64,000 nucleotides of DNA, taken from Bacillus_P idriensis_A. Lineage in GTDB: Bacteria; Bacillota; Bacilli; Bacillales; Bacillaceae. The translations under genes were made by a program, and so were the position numbers. The stretch is taken from contig NZ_JBCMYF010000018.1 in the NCBI RefSeq assembly GCF_050483325.1, positions 42,978 to 106,977 on the forward strand. The letters run 5' to 3'. This document shows, piece after piece, positions 43,560 through 52,084 of the stretch (positions are counted from its first letter, which is position 1; each line of letters begins with the position of its first letter). The notes beneath the pieces are model-generated. The model saw only the letters and a list, made by a program, of their open reading frames with translations. It was not told the DNA's origin and searched no databases.

Positions 43560-44324
43560 TTACGCAGTTATGTAGTTCTTGGTGAGGTATTGAAAACTGA
43601 TCTCAATGCTTTCAAGCGGTGAACGTCTGCTTTGATCTTGCTCGACAATCCACCAATTCACTTTGGAGGATTCCCCTGTGTTTAAGATTGCTTCAAGATT
43701 TACACCGCCTGTTCCAAGTTCCGCGAAAAACTGATCTCCATCTGTGGTCATGTCTTTTAAATGAACAAGCGGGGTTCTTCCCTGATATTTTTCCAGCCAC
43801 TTCACCGGATCCTCTCCTGCTTTTGTCAGCCAGTACACATCAAGCTCCGCTTTTACCCAATCATGATTTGTTTCATCTAGCAGCAGTTCCAGAGGCTTTT
43901 TGCCATCAGACAACGGCTGAAGTTCAAAATCATGATTATGATAAGCAAATGACAATCCTTCTTTATGACAAGTTTCGCCAACAGTATTAAGGATAGATAT
44001 TAGCTCACGGTAATCCTGCTCACTTCTCCGCTCTGCCGGGAGGAATGGACAGACAATGTGTTTATTTCCGATTGCGTGCTGATATTCTATGACAGAACTC
44101 AATTCCATCTCCAATGTTGATAGGGGAATATGGCTTGATGCTGTCTTTAATCCGAAATCATCCAGCACCTTTTTCAGCTCTGATGCTCCCAGTCCGCCAT
44201 ATCCGGCGAATTCAACGCCTTCATATCCGATGCTGGCAACCTTTTTCAGCGTTCCGATAAAATCTTTTTCTGCTTCATTGCGCAGGGTATACATTTGCAG
44301 GGCTACAGGTATGCGTTTTGACAT
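43560..44324 (-). CDS. Sugar phosphate isomerase/epimerase family protein
   Basis: 254-residue TIM barrel of the xylose isomerase-like AP endonuclease 2 superfamily: G-Y-E-G-V-E-F-A-G-Y-G-G near residue 35, A-Y-H-N-H-D-F-E-L, K-A-E-L-D-V-Y-W and V-H-L-K-D-M, whose Glu/Asp/His bind a divalent metal. Such enzymes epimerise keto sugars or inosose. It is the first structural gene behind two operator sites. Its pairing with a Gfo/Idh/MocA enzyme recalls E. coli YcjR/YcjS, where 3-keto glycosides are epimerised. Confidence 0.83.
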   Translation of the reverse strand: MSKRIPVALQMYTLRNEAEKDFIGTLKKVASIGYEGVEFAGYGGLGASELKKVLDDFGLKTASSHIPLSTLEMELSSVIEYQHAIGNKHIVCPFLPAERRSEQDYRELISILNTVGETCHKEGLSFAYHNHDFELQPLSDGKKPLELLLDETNHDWVKAELDVYWLTKAGEDPVKWLEKYQGRTPLVHLKDMTTDGDQFFAELGTGGVNLEAILNTGESSKVNWWIVEQDQSRRSPLESIEISFQYLTKNYITA

Positions 44325-44362
44325 TTCAGCCTCTCCTCTTCTATAAATCTGGATTTATTAAA

Positions 44363-44376
44363 TGTAATCGGTTACA
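44363..44376. promoter_or_regulatory. LacI-type operator (or cre) O1
   Basis: TGTAATCGGTTACA, near-palindrome with the central CG of LacI/CcpA sites, 39 bases upstream of the epimerase start. It also fits the cre consensus, so regulator choice is open. Confidence 0.75.
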
Positions 44377-44428
44377 TTTTTCATCACCTTCAAAGCCTTT
44401 ATTTCATAAGTATTTGAGTTTCATATAA

Positions 44429-44442
44429 TGAAACCGATTACA
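44429..44442. promoter_or_regulatory. LacI-type operator (or cre) O2
   Basis: TGAAACCGATTACA, second site of the same type between the LacI gene stop and the epimerase gene, 66 bases from O1 centre to centre, allowing looping. Confidence 0.7.
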
Positions 44443-44445
44443 ATA

Positions 44446-45456
44446 TTAATTATTTTTAAGTAGTTTCGCACCGCATGATTCACGAATAATCAATTCGTTC
44501 TCAAGTACATATTGCCTTTTTGTCATTTCAACTCCATTAATCTGCTCAAGCAGCAGTTCCATCGATTTTTTGCCCATCTCAAACATAGGCTGAGCAATTG
44601 TGGTTATACCCGGATCATAAATAGCTGAAAGCTTAATATTATCAAACCCTACAACTGCAAGATCCTCAGGAACCGAGAGTCCGTAATCTTTCGCAGCCTT
44701 TATCACGCCTGTTGCCATTTCATCATTTGCAGAAAACACAGCAGTCGGCGGATGTTCCAGCGCCAGCAGCTTGGTCATCTGGTTATAGCCGGATTCATAG
44801 GAGAAATCGCCTTCCTGAATCAGGATGTTGTCAACAGCCAAATCATTTTGCAAAAGTGCTTGACGATAGCCCTTCAGCCTGTCCTGACTCAAAAGCAGAT
44901 GAAGCGGGCCTGTGATATGAGCGACCCTGGAGTGTCCAAGCTTTATGATATGCTCTGTTGCGGTTCTTGCGCTGCTCACGTTATCGATGGAAACGGTTGG
45001 AATGGCAATGCCTTCGAGGTAGTCCGCCGTAAGTACGACCGGGTACTGTCTCATCACTTCGCCTAAAACACCTTTGTCCATTCTGGCAGACAGCAAGATC
45101 ATTCCATCCACCTGACGCTGTTTTAAATGATCAAGGTATTCATATTCTTTTTCTACCTGTTTATTTGTGTTTGCAAGCAGCACCCGGTACCCTTTCTCTC
45201 CTGCAGCATGCTCAATTCCGCCGAGAATATGGGAAAAAACAGTGTTCATGATATTTGGAACAACTACCAGAATCGTGTTGGTCTCACTTCTTCTGAAATG
45301 ACGGGCCAAAATATTCGGCTGATAATTCAGCTGCTCAATAATTGCCAAAACCTTCTCCCGCGTATCCTTCTTCACTGTTTCCGGGTTTCTGAGCACTCTG
45401 GAAACCGTAGCCTTTGAAACATTTGCTTTTTCTGCAACATCGTTCATCTTTACCAT
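44446..45456 (-). CDS. LacI family transcriptional repressor
   Basis: 336 residues from the ATG preceded by AGGGGATG; 22 extra codons upstream would cover the operator. N-terminal helix-turn-helix M-N-D-V-A-E-K-A-N-V-S-K-A-T-V-S-R-V-L-R-N-P, hinge at about 50, then a ribose-binding-like ligand domain. It sits at the head of the sugar ABC operon and one site of its type lies before its own gene and two before the epimerase, so it is inferred to repress both. Inducer unknown. Confidence 0.88.
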   Translation of the reverse strand: MVKMNDVAEKANVSKATVSRVLRNPETVKKDTREKVLAIIEQLNYQPNILARHFRRSETNTILVVVPNIMNTVFSHILGGIEHAAGEKGYRVLLANTNKQVEKEYEYLDHLKQRQVDGMILLSARMDKGVLGEVMRQYPVVLTADYLEGIAIPTVSIDNVSSARTATEHIIKLGHSRVAHITGPLHLLLSQDRLKGYRQALLQNDLAVDNILIQEGDFSYESGYNQMTKLLALEHPPTAVFSANDEMATGVIKAAKDYGLSVPEDLAVVGFDNIKLSAIYDPGITTIAQPMFEMGKKSMELLLEQINGVEMTKRQYVLENELIIRESCGAKLLKNN

Positions 45457-45495
45457 TGATGCATCCCCTATACTACTAAAATTGAATCTATAAAA

Positions 45496-45509
45496 TGTAA
45501 CCGGTTTCA
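45496..45509. promoter_or_regulatory. LacI-type operator (or cre) O3
   Basis: TGTAACCGGTTTCA, 40 bases upstream of the lacI-type gene; supports autoregulation. Confidence 0.75.
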
Positions 45510-45630
45510 TTGAGTATATCATAAGATGTCAGAATTAAAAGATTATTTATTGAAAAATATTAAAATAGACCGTATTTCCTAGATTTCACTTTAAAAACTT
45601 ACTAGAGTTTAAGTGTGATAATAACGATTA

Positions 45631-45899
45631 AGACTGTTTTCGAATAGATTGTTGATTTTGAGTACCCTCTTTAAATTTGGTTATTGTGCAGAAAAGTAGA
45701 ATCAAATTCATGCTTTGATTCCACGATTTTAGCTTTTGCACCGAAGAGTGGAATCAACCGCAAGCTATGATTCCACAATTTAAGTTTTTGCACCGAAAAG
45801 TGGAATCAACCATTCCCATTAATCTCCAGAAGAAGTCAAGTTCCTCTCGCTGCAAGGAACGGGCAACATTAAAACAACAATCTATGCGATAACAGCCTT
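45631..45899. repeat. Composite repeat region flanked by inverted end motifs
   Basis: AAGACTGTTTTCGAATAGAT at 45631 is the reverse complement of ATCTATGCGATAACAGCCTT at 45880 with a few changes, so inverted ends enclose about 270 bases. Inside are three tandem copies of a 51-bp unit (45684, 45734, 45785; consensus TTTTGCACCGAAAAGTGGAA, with an inner GTGGAATCA/TGATTCCAC dyad) and a decayed right half of the repeat seen at 33900-34045 (CAAGTTCCT then GGAACGGGCAACATT). No transposase is present. Confidence 0.65.
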
Positions 45900-45912
45900 A
45901 AAAAAGAGCAAT

Positions 45913-45952
45913 AAAAAAACAGAAAGCTCCCGCAAAGGGTTCTTCCTGTTTT
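45913..45952 (-). terminator. Terminator of putP
   Basis: Minus strand ACAGGAAG and CCC pair with GGG and CTTTCTGT around a five-base loop, then a seven-T run. Confidence 0.78.
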
Positions 45953-45959
45953 ATAATAC

Positions 45960-47429
45960 CTACTGCTTTAAAATTCTCTCAAATTCATCAAATTGCTCTT
46001 CCGCTTCTTTTGGAGGCTCAGGTGTCAGCAAGCTGACCGCAACAATAGCGATTAAGCTTAATCCAAATCCAGGGATCATTTCATAAAGAGTGTCTGACAA
46101 TCCTGCCATCGACCAGAAGATAACGGTTGCCGCGCCGACGACCATCCCTGAAAGCGCTCCCCACTTCGTCATTCTTTTCCAGAAGAGACTCAGCAAAATC
46201 AGCGGTCCAAATGAAGAACCAAATCCAGCCCAGGCATAACCGACAAGTCCAAGGATTGTGTCGTTTTGCTCCCAAGAAAGAATAAGGGCAATGACCGAGA
46301 TGAGCAGAACGGAGGTTCTGCCTAAAAAGACAAGTTCTTTATCTGAAGCAGAACGTCTGAAGAATGTTTTGTAAATATCCTCTGTTAAGGAACTCGCTGT
46401 TACAAGCAGCTGAGAAGAAATCGTGCTCATAATCGCTGCGAGAATAGCTGAGATCAAAAATCCTGTAATAAACGGATGAAACAGTACTTCTCCTAAAACG
46501 ATGAAAACTGTTTCCGGATCATCAAGCTTCATCTCATTTTGTGAAAAATAAGTGATGCCGATAAATCCTGTAAGCATCGCACCGATACTTGAGAAAATCA
46601 TCCATCCCATCCCGATATTTCGGGCTTTTTTGATTTCTTTTACAGAATTAATGGCCATAAAGCGGACAATGATATGCGGCTGGCCAAAATACCCGAGGCC
46701 CCATGCAAATAATGAAATAACTCCCAATAGGCTTGTTCCAGTAAAAATATTTAAAAGTGCCGGGTCAATTGAACGAGCTGTGTCAATCGAAGGACCAAAC
46801 CCTCCAACATGGATAAGAGTCACAATAGGTACAAGAATCAAAGCAATAAACATGATGATTCCCTGAACAAAGTCAGTCCAGCTTACCGCCAGGAATCCGC
46901 CAAACAATGTATAGGCTACTACAACGCCGGTTAAAATCCATAATCCAGTATGATAATCAAGGCCGAATGTGCTTTGGAATAAAACACCGCCCGATACCAT
47001 TCCAGATGAAACATAAAAAGTAAAGAATATTAAGATAACTAAAGCTGAAATAAGTCTCAGAATCCGTGATCCGTCAGCAAAGCGATTTTCAAGGAATGCC
47101 GGAATGGTGATGGAATTGTTCGCTACTTCTGTATACGTTCTTAATCTAGGAGCAACATAAAGCCAGTTGGCATAAGCGCCAAGCGTTAAACCGATGACGA
47201 TCCATATAGAACTGAGTCCCGTTGCAAACATAGCGCCCGGCAGTCCCATTAAAAGCCATCCGCTCATATCTGCCGCACCGGCGCTTAACGCCGTAACAGC
47301 TGGTCCGAGACCGCGGTCTCCAAGCATGTAATCATTCAAATTAGACGTTCGTTTATAAGCAAAATACCCGATCAGGAGCATGCCTGCCATGTAAATGCCT
47401 ATAGATGTAATCAATGCGTAGTCAATCAT
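45960..47429 (-). CDS. putP: Sodium/proline symporter
   Basis: 489 residues, about thirteen membrane segments, SSF (Na+/solute symporter) family. D-M-S-G-W-L-L-M-G-L-P-G near residue 55 carries the Na+-site region, and G-L-G-Y-F-G-Q-P-H-I-I-V-R-F is a PutP hallmark. It imports proline with Na+. It lies downstream of putB-putC on the same strand but behind their terminator, so it has its own promoter; a GCGG/CCGC dyad is just upstream. Confidence 0.9.
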   Translation of the reverse strand: MIDYALITSIGIYMAGMLLIGYFAYKRTSNLNDYMLGDRGLGPAVTALSAGAADMSGWLLMGLPGAMFATGLSSIWIVIGLTLGAYANWLYVAPRLRTYTEVANNSITIPAFLENRFADGSRILRLISALVILIFFTFYVSSGMVSGGVLFQSTFGLDYHTGLWILTGVVVAYTLFGGFLAVSWTDFVQGIIMFIALILVPIVTLIHVGGFGPSIDTARSIDPALLNIFTGTSLLGVISLFAWGLGYFGQPHIIVRFMAINSVKEIKKARNIGMGWMIFSSIGAMLTGFIGITYFSQNEMKLDDPETVFIVLGEVLFHPFITGFLISAILAAIMSTISSQLLVTASSLTEDIYKTFFRRSASDKELVFLGRTSVLLISVIALILSWEQNDTILGLVGYAWAGFGSSFGPLILLSLFWKRMTKWGALSGMVVGAATVIFWSMAGLSDTLYEMIPGFGLSLIAIVAVSLLTPEPPKEAEEQFDEFERILKQ

Positions 47430-47489
47430 AGATGAACCCCTTCCCCGCCAATACCTCTATTTTTATAGCAGCGAATTTCACCAATTGCT

Positions 47490-47501
47490 GCGGAAAACCG
47501 C
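47490..47501. promoter_or_regulatory. GC-rich dyad upstream of putP, possible PutR site
   Basis: GCGGAAAACCGC is a perfect dyad 60 bases upstream of putP in otherwise AT-rich DNA. PutR is known to bind GC-rich inverted repeats; the match to its exact motif could not be checked. Confidence 0.4.
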
Positions 47502-47523
47502 CTTTTTGAGCGAAATTAGCTTT

Positions 47524-47558
47524 TAAAAAGAGGAAGCAACCTGTTATGTTACTTCCCC
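47524..47558 (-). terminator. Terminator of putB-putC
   Basis: Minus strand GGAAGTAAC, seven-base loop, GTTGCTTCC then TCTTTTTA. Confidence 0.8.
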
Positions 47559-47595
47559 CATCTATTAAACCCAATCTTTTCTATGAATCTGCAGA

Positions 47596-49137
47596 TTAAA
47601 ATGTTTCAGATGTTGTTTTAGCCTGCATGTGAAGCTGAAGGTAATCAGGACCGCCTGCTTTAGAATCTGTTCCTGACATGTTGAAGCCTCCGAATGGCTG
47701 GTAGCCTACGATTGCGCCAGTACATCCGCGGTTGAAGTAAAGGTTTCCTACATGGAAGTCTTCACGTGCTTTTTCCATGTTAGCGCGGTTTGTCGTAATA
47801 ACCGCACCTGTTAAACCATACTCTGTGTTGTTTGCAATTTCAAGTGCTTCATCAAAGTCTTTCGCTTTTGCAAAAGCAACAACCGGTCCAAAGATTTCTT
47901 CCTGCATTAAGCGTGCTTTTGGATCTACATCTGCAACGATTGTCGGCTGAACGAAGTAGCCTTTAGAGCTGTCTCCTTCTCCGCCTGCAAGAATTCGCCC
48001 TTCTTCTTTTCCGATTTCTGCATAGCTCATGACTTTGTCAAAAGCAGCCTGATCAATAACCGGTCCCATGAAATGGTTTTCTGTCGGATTGCCGACTGTT
48101 AATTGTTTTGTTAATTCTACAGCGCGGTTCAATACTTGATCGTAAACATCTTCTACGATTACTGCACGTGAACAAGCAGAGCATTTTTGTCCTGAGAAGC
48201 CAAATGCTGATTTTACGATCGATTGAGCAGCAAGCTCAAGGTCAGCCTCTTTATCTACTACAATTGTATCTTTTCCGCCCATTTCAGCGATAACGCGCTT
48301 CAGCCAGATTTGTCCGTCGTTAAGCTGTGACGCACGGTTGAAGATGCGAAGGCCTACATCACGTGAACCTGTGAAAGAGATAAAACGTGTTTTTGGATGG
48401 TCAACAAGGTAGTCTCCAACTTCTGCACCGCTTCCTGGAACAAAGTTCAGAACGCCTGAAGGAAGTCCTGCTTCCATCATAACTTCTACAAATTTAGCTG
48501 CAACAATAGGTGTAGTTGAAGCCGGTTTTAATAGAATCGTGTTTCCAGTAACGATTGCAGCTACCGCTGTTCCTGCCATGATCGCAAACGGGAAGTTCCA
48601 AGGTGAAATGATGATGCCGACACCTAGTGGAATGTAGTCATAGCGGTTGTATTCTCCCGGACGGCTTTCAACAGGAACCCCGTCTTTAAGCTTCAGCATT
48701 TGACGGGCATAAAACTCAAGGAAGTCAATCGCTTCAGCTGTATCAGCATCAGCTTCATTCCAAGGCTTTCCTGCTTCTTTTGTTAAAAGAGCTGAAAACT
48801 CATGCTTGCGGCGGCGGATGATGGCTGCTGCTTTTACAAGAACATCTGCACGGATTTCAGGCTTTACTTTTTTCCAGCTTTCAAAAGCAGCAGAAGCTTC
48901 CTGCATCGCTTTTTCTGCATGGTCACGGCTTGCTTTTGACACGCGGCCGATTACTTCTTCTTTATCAGCAGGGTTATAAGACACGATTTTATCATCTGTC
49001 GTTACTTTTTCTGCACCGATGTATAAAGGATAATCCTGTCCTAAATAGCCTTCAACTTTTTGAAGAGCTTCCTGGTAGGCTTTTTTGTTGTCCTCGTTTG
49101 TGAAATCAGTAAATGGTTCGTGTTTGTATGGAATCAT
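47596..49137 (-). CDS. putC: 1-pyrroline-5-carboxylate dehydrogenase (proline pathway)
   Basis: 513 residues, clear paralogue of RocA in the same window. Same active site G-F-S-G-Q-K-C-S-A-C near residue 320, here followed by a second Cys where RocA has Gly, and A-E-M-G-G-K-D. Converts glutamate semialdehyde to glutamate with NAD after proline dehydrogenase. Second gene of putB-putC with 36 bases between. Confidence 0.92.
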   Translation of the reverse strand: MIPYKHEPFTDFTNEDNKKAYQEALQKVEGYLGQDYPLYIGAEKVTTDDKIVSYNPADKEEVIGRVSKASRDHAEKAMQEASAAFESWKKVKPEIRADVLVKAAAIIRRRKHEFSALLTKEAGKPWNEADADTAEAIDFLEFYARQMLKLKDGVPVESRPGEYNRYDYIPLGVGIIISPWNFPFAIMAGTAVAAIVTGNTILLKPASTTPIVAAKFVEVMMEAGLPSGVLNFVPGSGAEVGDYLVDHPKTRFISFTGSRDVGLRIFNRASQLNDGQIWLKRVIAEMGGKDTIVVDKEADLELAAQSIVKSAFGFSGQKCSACSRAVIVEDVYDQVLNRAVELTKQLTVGNPTENHFMGPVIDQAAFDKVMSYAEIGKEEGRILAGGEGDSSKGYFVQPTIVADVDPKARLMQEEIFGPVVAFAKAKDFDEALEIANNTEYGLTGAVITTNRANMEKAREDFHVGNLYFNRGCTGAIVGYQPFGGFNMSGTDSKAGGPDYLQLHMQAKTTSETF

Positions 49138-49173
49138 TAGAAATCGCTCCTTTAGAATAATTTAGTGTAATCC

Positions 49174-50091
49174 TTAACTTTTCACCATGCCTTTAAAGGC
49201 AAAAGCAATATTGGATGGCCGCTCGGCAAGTCTTCTCATGAAGTAGCCGTACCAGTCAAGACCATATGGTACATAGACGCGCATTTTGTACCCTTGTTTG
49301 ACAAGGTCTAATTGCGTTTTGCTTCTCATTCCGTAAAGCATTTGGAATTCAAACATAGAGCTTGGAATGTTATGCTTTTTGGCGAGCATTTTTGTGTACT
49401 CGATGATCTGGTCATCATGAGAGGCGATAGCTGTATAGTTGCCGTTAAGCAGACTTTGTTCAATCAGCTTTTTATAGTTCTCATCAACATCTGCCTTTTC
49501 AGGAAAGGCCACCTCAGGTGACTCTTTATATGCGCCCTTTACGAGACGCAGAAACGGTTTATACTTGGCGAGATCGCTTAAATCTTTCTCTGTACGATAT
49601 AAGTAAGCTTGTAAGACTGTGCTGATGCAGCTGTACTTTTCTTTAAACTGTTTGAAAATATCAAGAGTAGCCTGACAGCGCACTTCATCTTCCATGTCAA
49701 TCGTCACCATGACATTGTGTTTTTGTGCTGTATCAAGGATTTTTGTCATATTTTCGATGACCAGCTTGTGATCAATATCAAGACCGAGGGATGTCATCTT
49801 TAATGATACTTGTGAATCAAGCTTTTCCCTGCTGATCATTTCGATTGTTTCGATGCATTCTGCCGTTCTCTCTCTTGTGACTTCCTCTGAATCTACGAAT
49901 TCTCCAAGATGATCGACTGTTACCAGCAGGCCGCTTTCATTCAGCTGTTTAATAAATTTGATTGAACTTTGAAAATCCGTTCCGCCGATTATTTTTCCAG
50001 CTGCAAAACTGCCGCCGCGTTTCTTTGCAATATTATTAAGTAAGTTATTTTTGGATAAGAATAAGAAAAAATCTCTTGTAATCGCTTCCAT
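49174..50091 (-). CDS. putB: Proline dehydrogenase
   Basis: 305 residues from the ATG behind AGGAGGTGTG; 42 extra upstream codons cover the promoter. FAD-dependent TIM barrel of monofunctional PutB type: V-T-I-D-M-E-D, Q-A-Y-L-Y-R-T, R-L-V-K-G-A-Y-K-E, and the end Y-G-L-D-W-Y-G-Y-F-M-R-R-L-A-E-R-P-S-N, the proline-binding R-R motif. Oxidises proline to pyrroline-5-carboxylate and passes electrons to quinone. Confidence 0.92.
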   Translation of the reverse strand: MEAITRDFFLFLSKNNLLNNIAKKRGGSFAAGKIIGGTDFQSSIKFIKQLNESGLLVTVDHLGEFVDSEEVTRERTAECIETIEMISREKLDSQVSLKMTSLGLDIDHKLVIENMTKILDTAQKHNVMVTIDMEDEVRCQATLDIFKQFKEKYSCISTVLQAYLYRTEKDLSDLAKYKPFLRLVKGAYKESPEVAFPEKADVDENYKKLIEQSLLNGNYTAIASHDDQIIEYTKMLAKKHNIPSSMFEFQMLYGMRSKTQLDLVKQGYKMRVYVPYGLDWYGYFMRRLAERPSNIAFAFKGMVKS

Positions 50092-50132
50092 CGTTAACGC
50101 ACACCTCCTGTAGAAGTTGTAATCACAAGATA

Positions 50133-50161
50133 ATCTTACTTTTTTTCGACAATTTTCACAA
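50133..50161 (-). promoter_or_regulatory. Sigma-A-like promoter of putB
   Basis: Minus strand TTGTGA, 17 bases, TAAGAT, 40 bases upstream of the putB start. Confidence 0.55.
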
Positions 50162-50358
50162 CGTTCTAAAAATACAAGAATTAAGCGCTTTATTTGTTGT
50201 TTTTGGACAAAAGACAATCAATTTATGAAAATGATAGATTAATAAATTCCGTTTACATTTTTTACATAAAGATATAGCTGTATAGGCAATTTAGTACCTA
50301 ATCGGACGAAAACAAGGGATATAAAGAGTAGTTTGCTAATGTACCCGCTTACTTCAAA

Positions 50359-50388
50359 TTACTGTTTTTTCATAAAAGATGATATAAT
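50359..50388 (+). promoter_or_regulatory. Sigma-A-like promoter of the SulP gene
   Basis: TTACTG, 18 bases, TATAAT. The following leader has a small CTTTCA/TGAAAG hairpin at about 50412-50430. The rest of the 374-base putB/SulP gap shows no gene. Confidence 0.5.
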
Positions 50389-50465
50389 TTCCGGGTTAAC
50401 AGCGGCCACGGCTTTCATGAGAGTTGAAAGTCACAACAAAATAAGATAAAAGAGGTGTTTTTTGA

Positions 50466-51938
50466 TTGAACGCACAGACAATTAAACAAGAGTGGTTCGG
50501 CAATATCCGGGGAGATATTTTGTCGGGTATCGTCGTTGCTTTGGCTCTTATTCCAGAAGCAATTGCCTTCTCCATTATTGCAGGAGTTGACCCGATGGTC
50601 GGATTATACGCATCCTTCTGTATTGCTGTGGTAATTTCATTTGTAGGCGGCAGACCTGGAATGATTTCGGCAGCTACAGGAGCCATGGCATTGCTGATGG
50701 TGACGCTTGTTGCTGATCACGGCCTGCAATATTTACTGGCGGCAACCGTGCTTACAGGTGTCATTCAATTTGGTATGGGTGTATTAAAGCTCGGAAAAGT
50801 AATGAAATTCATTCCAAGATCGGTTATGGTTGGATTTGTAAATTCATTGGCTATTCTGATCTTTACGGCTCAGCTTCCGCATTTCGCTGGTGAAACGTGG
50901 ATCATGTATGCTATGGTAGCAGGTGCTTTAGCTATTATCTATATCCTGCCTAGATTCACTGCAGCCGTTCCTTCTCCGCTGGTGGCAATCATTGTGATTT
51001 CCATTATTTCAGTTATGACAGGAGCAGGTGTAAGAACAGTTGGAGATATGGGCGAATTAACACAGGCACTGCCTTTCTTCTTGATCCCTGATATTCCATT
51101 AAACTTTGAAACTCTTCAGATCATTTTCCCTTACTCATTCGCTTTAGCCATTGTCGGATTATTGGAATCCCTGCTGACAGCGCAAATCGTGGATGACATG
51201 ACAGATACGGAAAGCGATAAGAATAAAGAAGCAAAAGGCCAGGGTATTGCCAATATTATCAATGGTTTTTTTGGCGGTATGGCAGGCTGTGCGATGATCG
51301 GCCAGTCTGTTATTAATGTTAAATCCGGCGGAAGAGGCAGATTATCGACTTTTGTTGCCGGAGTATTCTTAATGGTGCTGATCTTATTGTTAAACGACCT
51401 GCTGATTCAAATTCCAATGGCAGCTCTTGTTGGAGTGATGATTATGGTATCAATTGGAACTTTTGACTGGTCTTCTTTAACAAAGCTGCATATTATGCCA
51501 AAAACAGACGCAGCGGTCATGATTGTAACAGTTGTAACAGTTGTTGCTACACATGATTTATCAAAAGGTGTGCTTGCAGGAGTCCTTTTAAGTGCGCTGT
51601 TCTTTGCAGCAAAAATTTCTAAAGTACATGTAGAAACACTTGTCAGCGAAAACAAATTAATGAAAACCTATAAAGTCAGCGGTCAGGTCTTTTTTGCATC
51701 AGTTGAAGATTTGCTTTCAACATTCAACTTCAAAGAAGAGATTGATACCATCACGATTGACTTAACCAATGCCCATCTTTGGGACGATTCAGCTGTAGGG
51801 GCAATTGATAAGATTATCCTTAAGTACAGACAAAATGGGACTGAGGTCAGAATAATGGGGCTGAACAAAGACAGTACCACCCTTTTAAATAAATTGGCCG
51901 TATATGACAAACCGAATACTAAAACAGCAAACCATTAA
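50466..51938 (+). CDS. SulP family anion transporter with STAS domain
   Basis: 490 residues, TTG start nine bases after AAGAGGTG. Membrane part (residues 20-380) with A-L-I-P-E-A-I-A-F-S-I-I-A-G, the SulP signature, and a cytoplasmic STAS domain at about 395-480 (IDTITIDLTNAHLWDDSAV). Similar in shape to B. subtilis YbaR. SulP carriers move sulfate, bicarbonate or dicarboxylates; the ion is not deducible and the local genes do not help. Confidence 0.87.
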   Translation: MNAQTIKQEWFGNIRGDILSGIVVALALIPEAIAFSIIAGVDPMVGLYASFCIAVVISFVGGRPGMISAATGAMALLMVTLVADHGLQYLLAATVLTGVIQFGMGVLKLGKVMKFIPRSVMVGFVNSLAILIFTAQLPHFAGETWIMYAMVAGALAIIYILPRFTAAVPSPLVAIIVISIISVMTGAGVRTVGDMGELTQALPFFLIPDIPLNFETLQIIFPYSFALAIVGLLESLLTAQIVDDMTDTESDKNKEAKGQGIANIINGFFGGMAGCAMIGQSVINVKSGGRGRLSTFVAGVFLMVLILLLNDLLIQIPMAALVGVMIMVSIGTFDWSSLTKLHIMPKTDAAVMIVTVVTVVATHDLSKGVLAGVLLSALFFAAKISKVHVETLVSENKLMKTYKVSGQVFFASVEDLLSTFNFKEEIDTITIDLTNAHLWDDSAVGAIDKIILKYRQNGTEVRIMGLNKDSTTLLNKLAVYDKPNTKTANH

Positions 51939-52084
51939 TTCCTAAGAGATGCACATTCGTGCGTCTCTTCTTTTGTTTTACGGTGGCGTGAATCAAAAAG
52001 AATGATAAATAAAAAAGAGGAAACCTTAAACAGGAATTCCTTTTTTTACTTCCTTCCCAATGGGCTAAAAAGGCGGTGTCTGTT

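Noticed and set aside
45684..45817. CRISPR array
   Set aside because: Only three tandem imperfect units of about 51 bp without distinct spacers and no cas genes.
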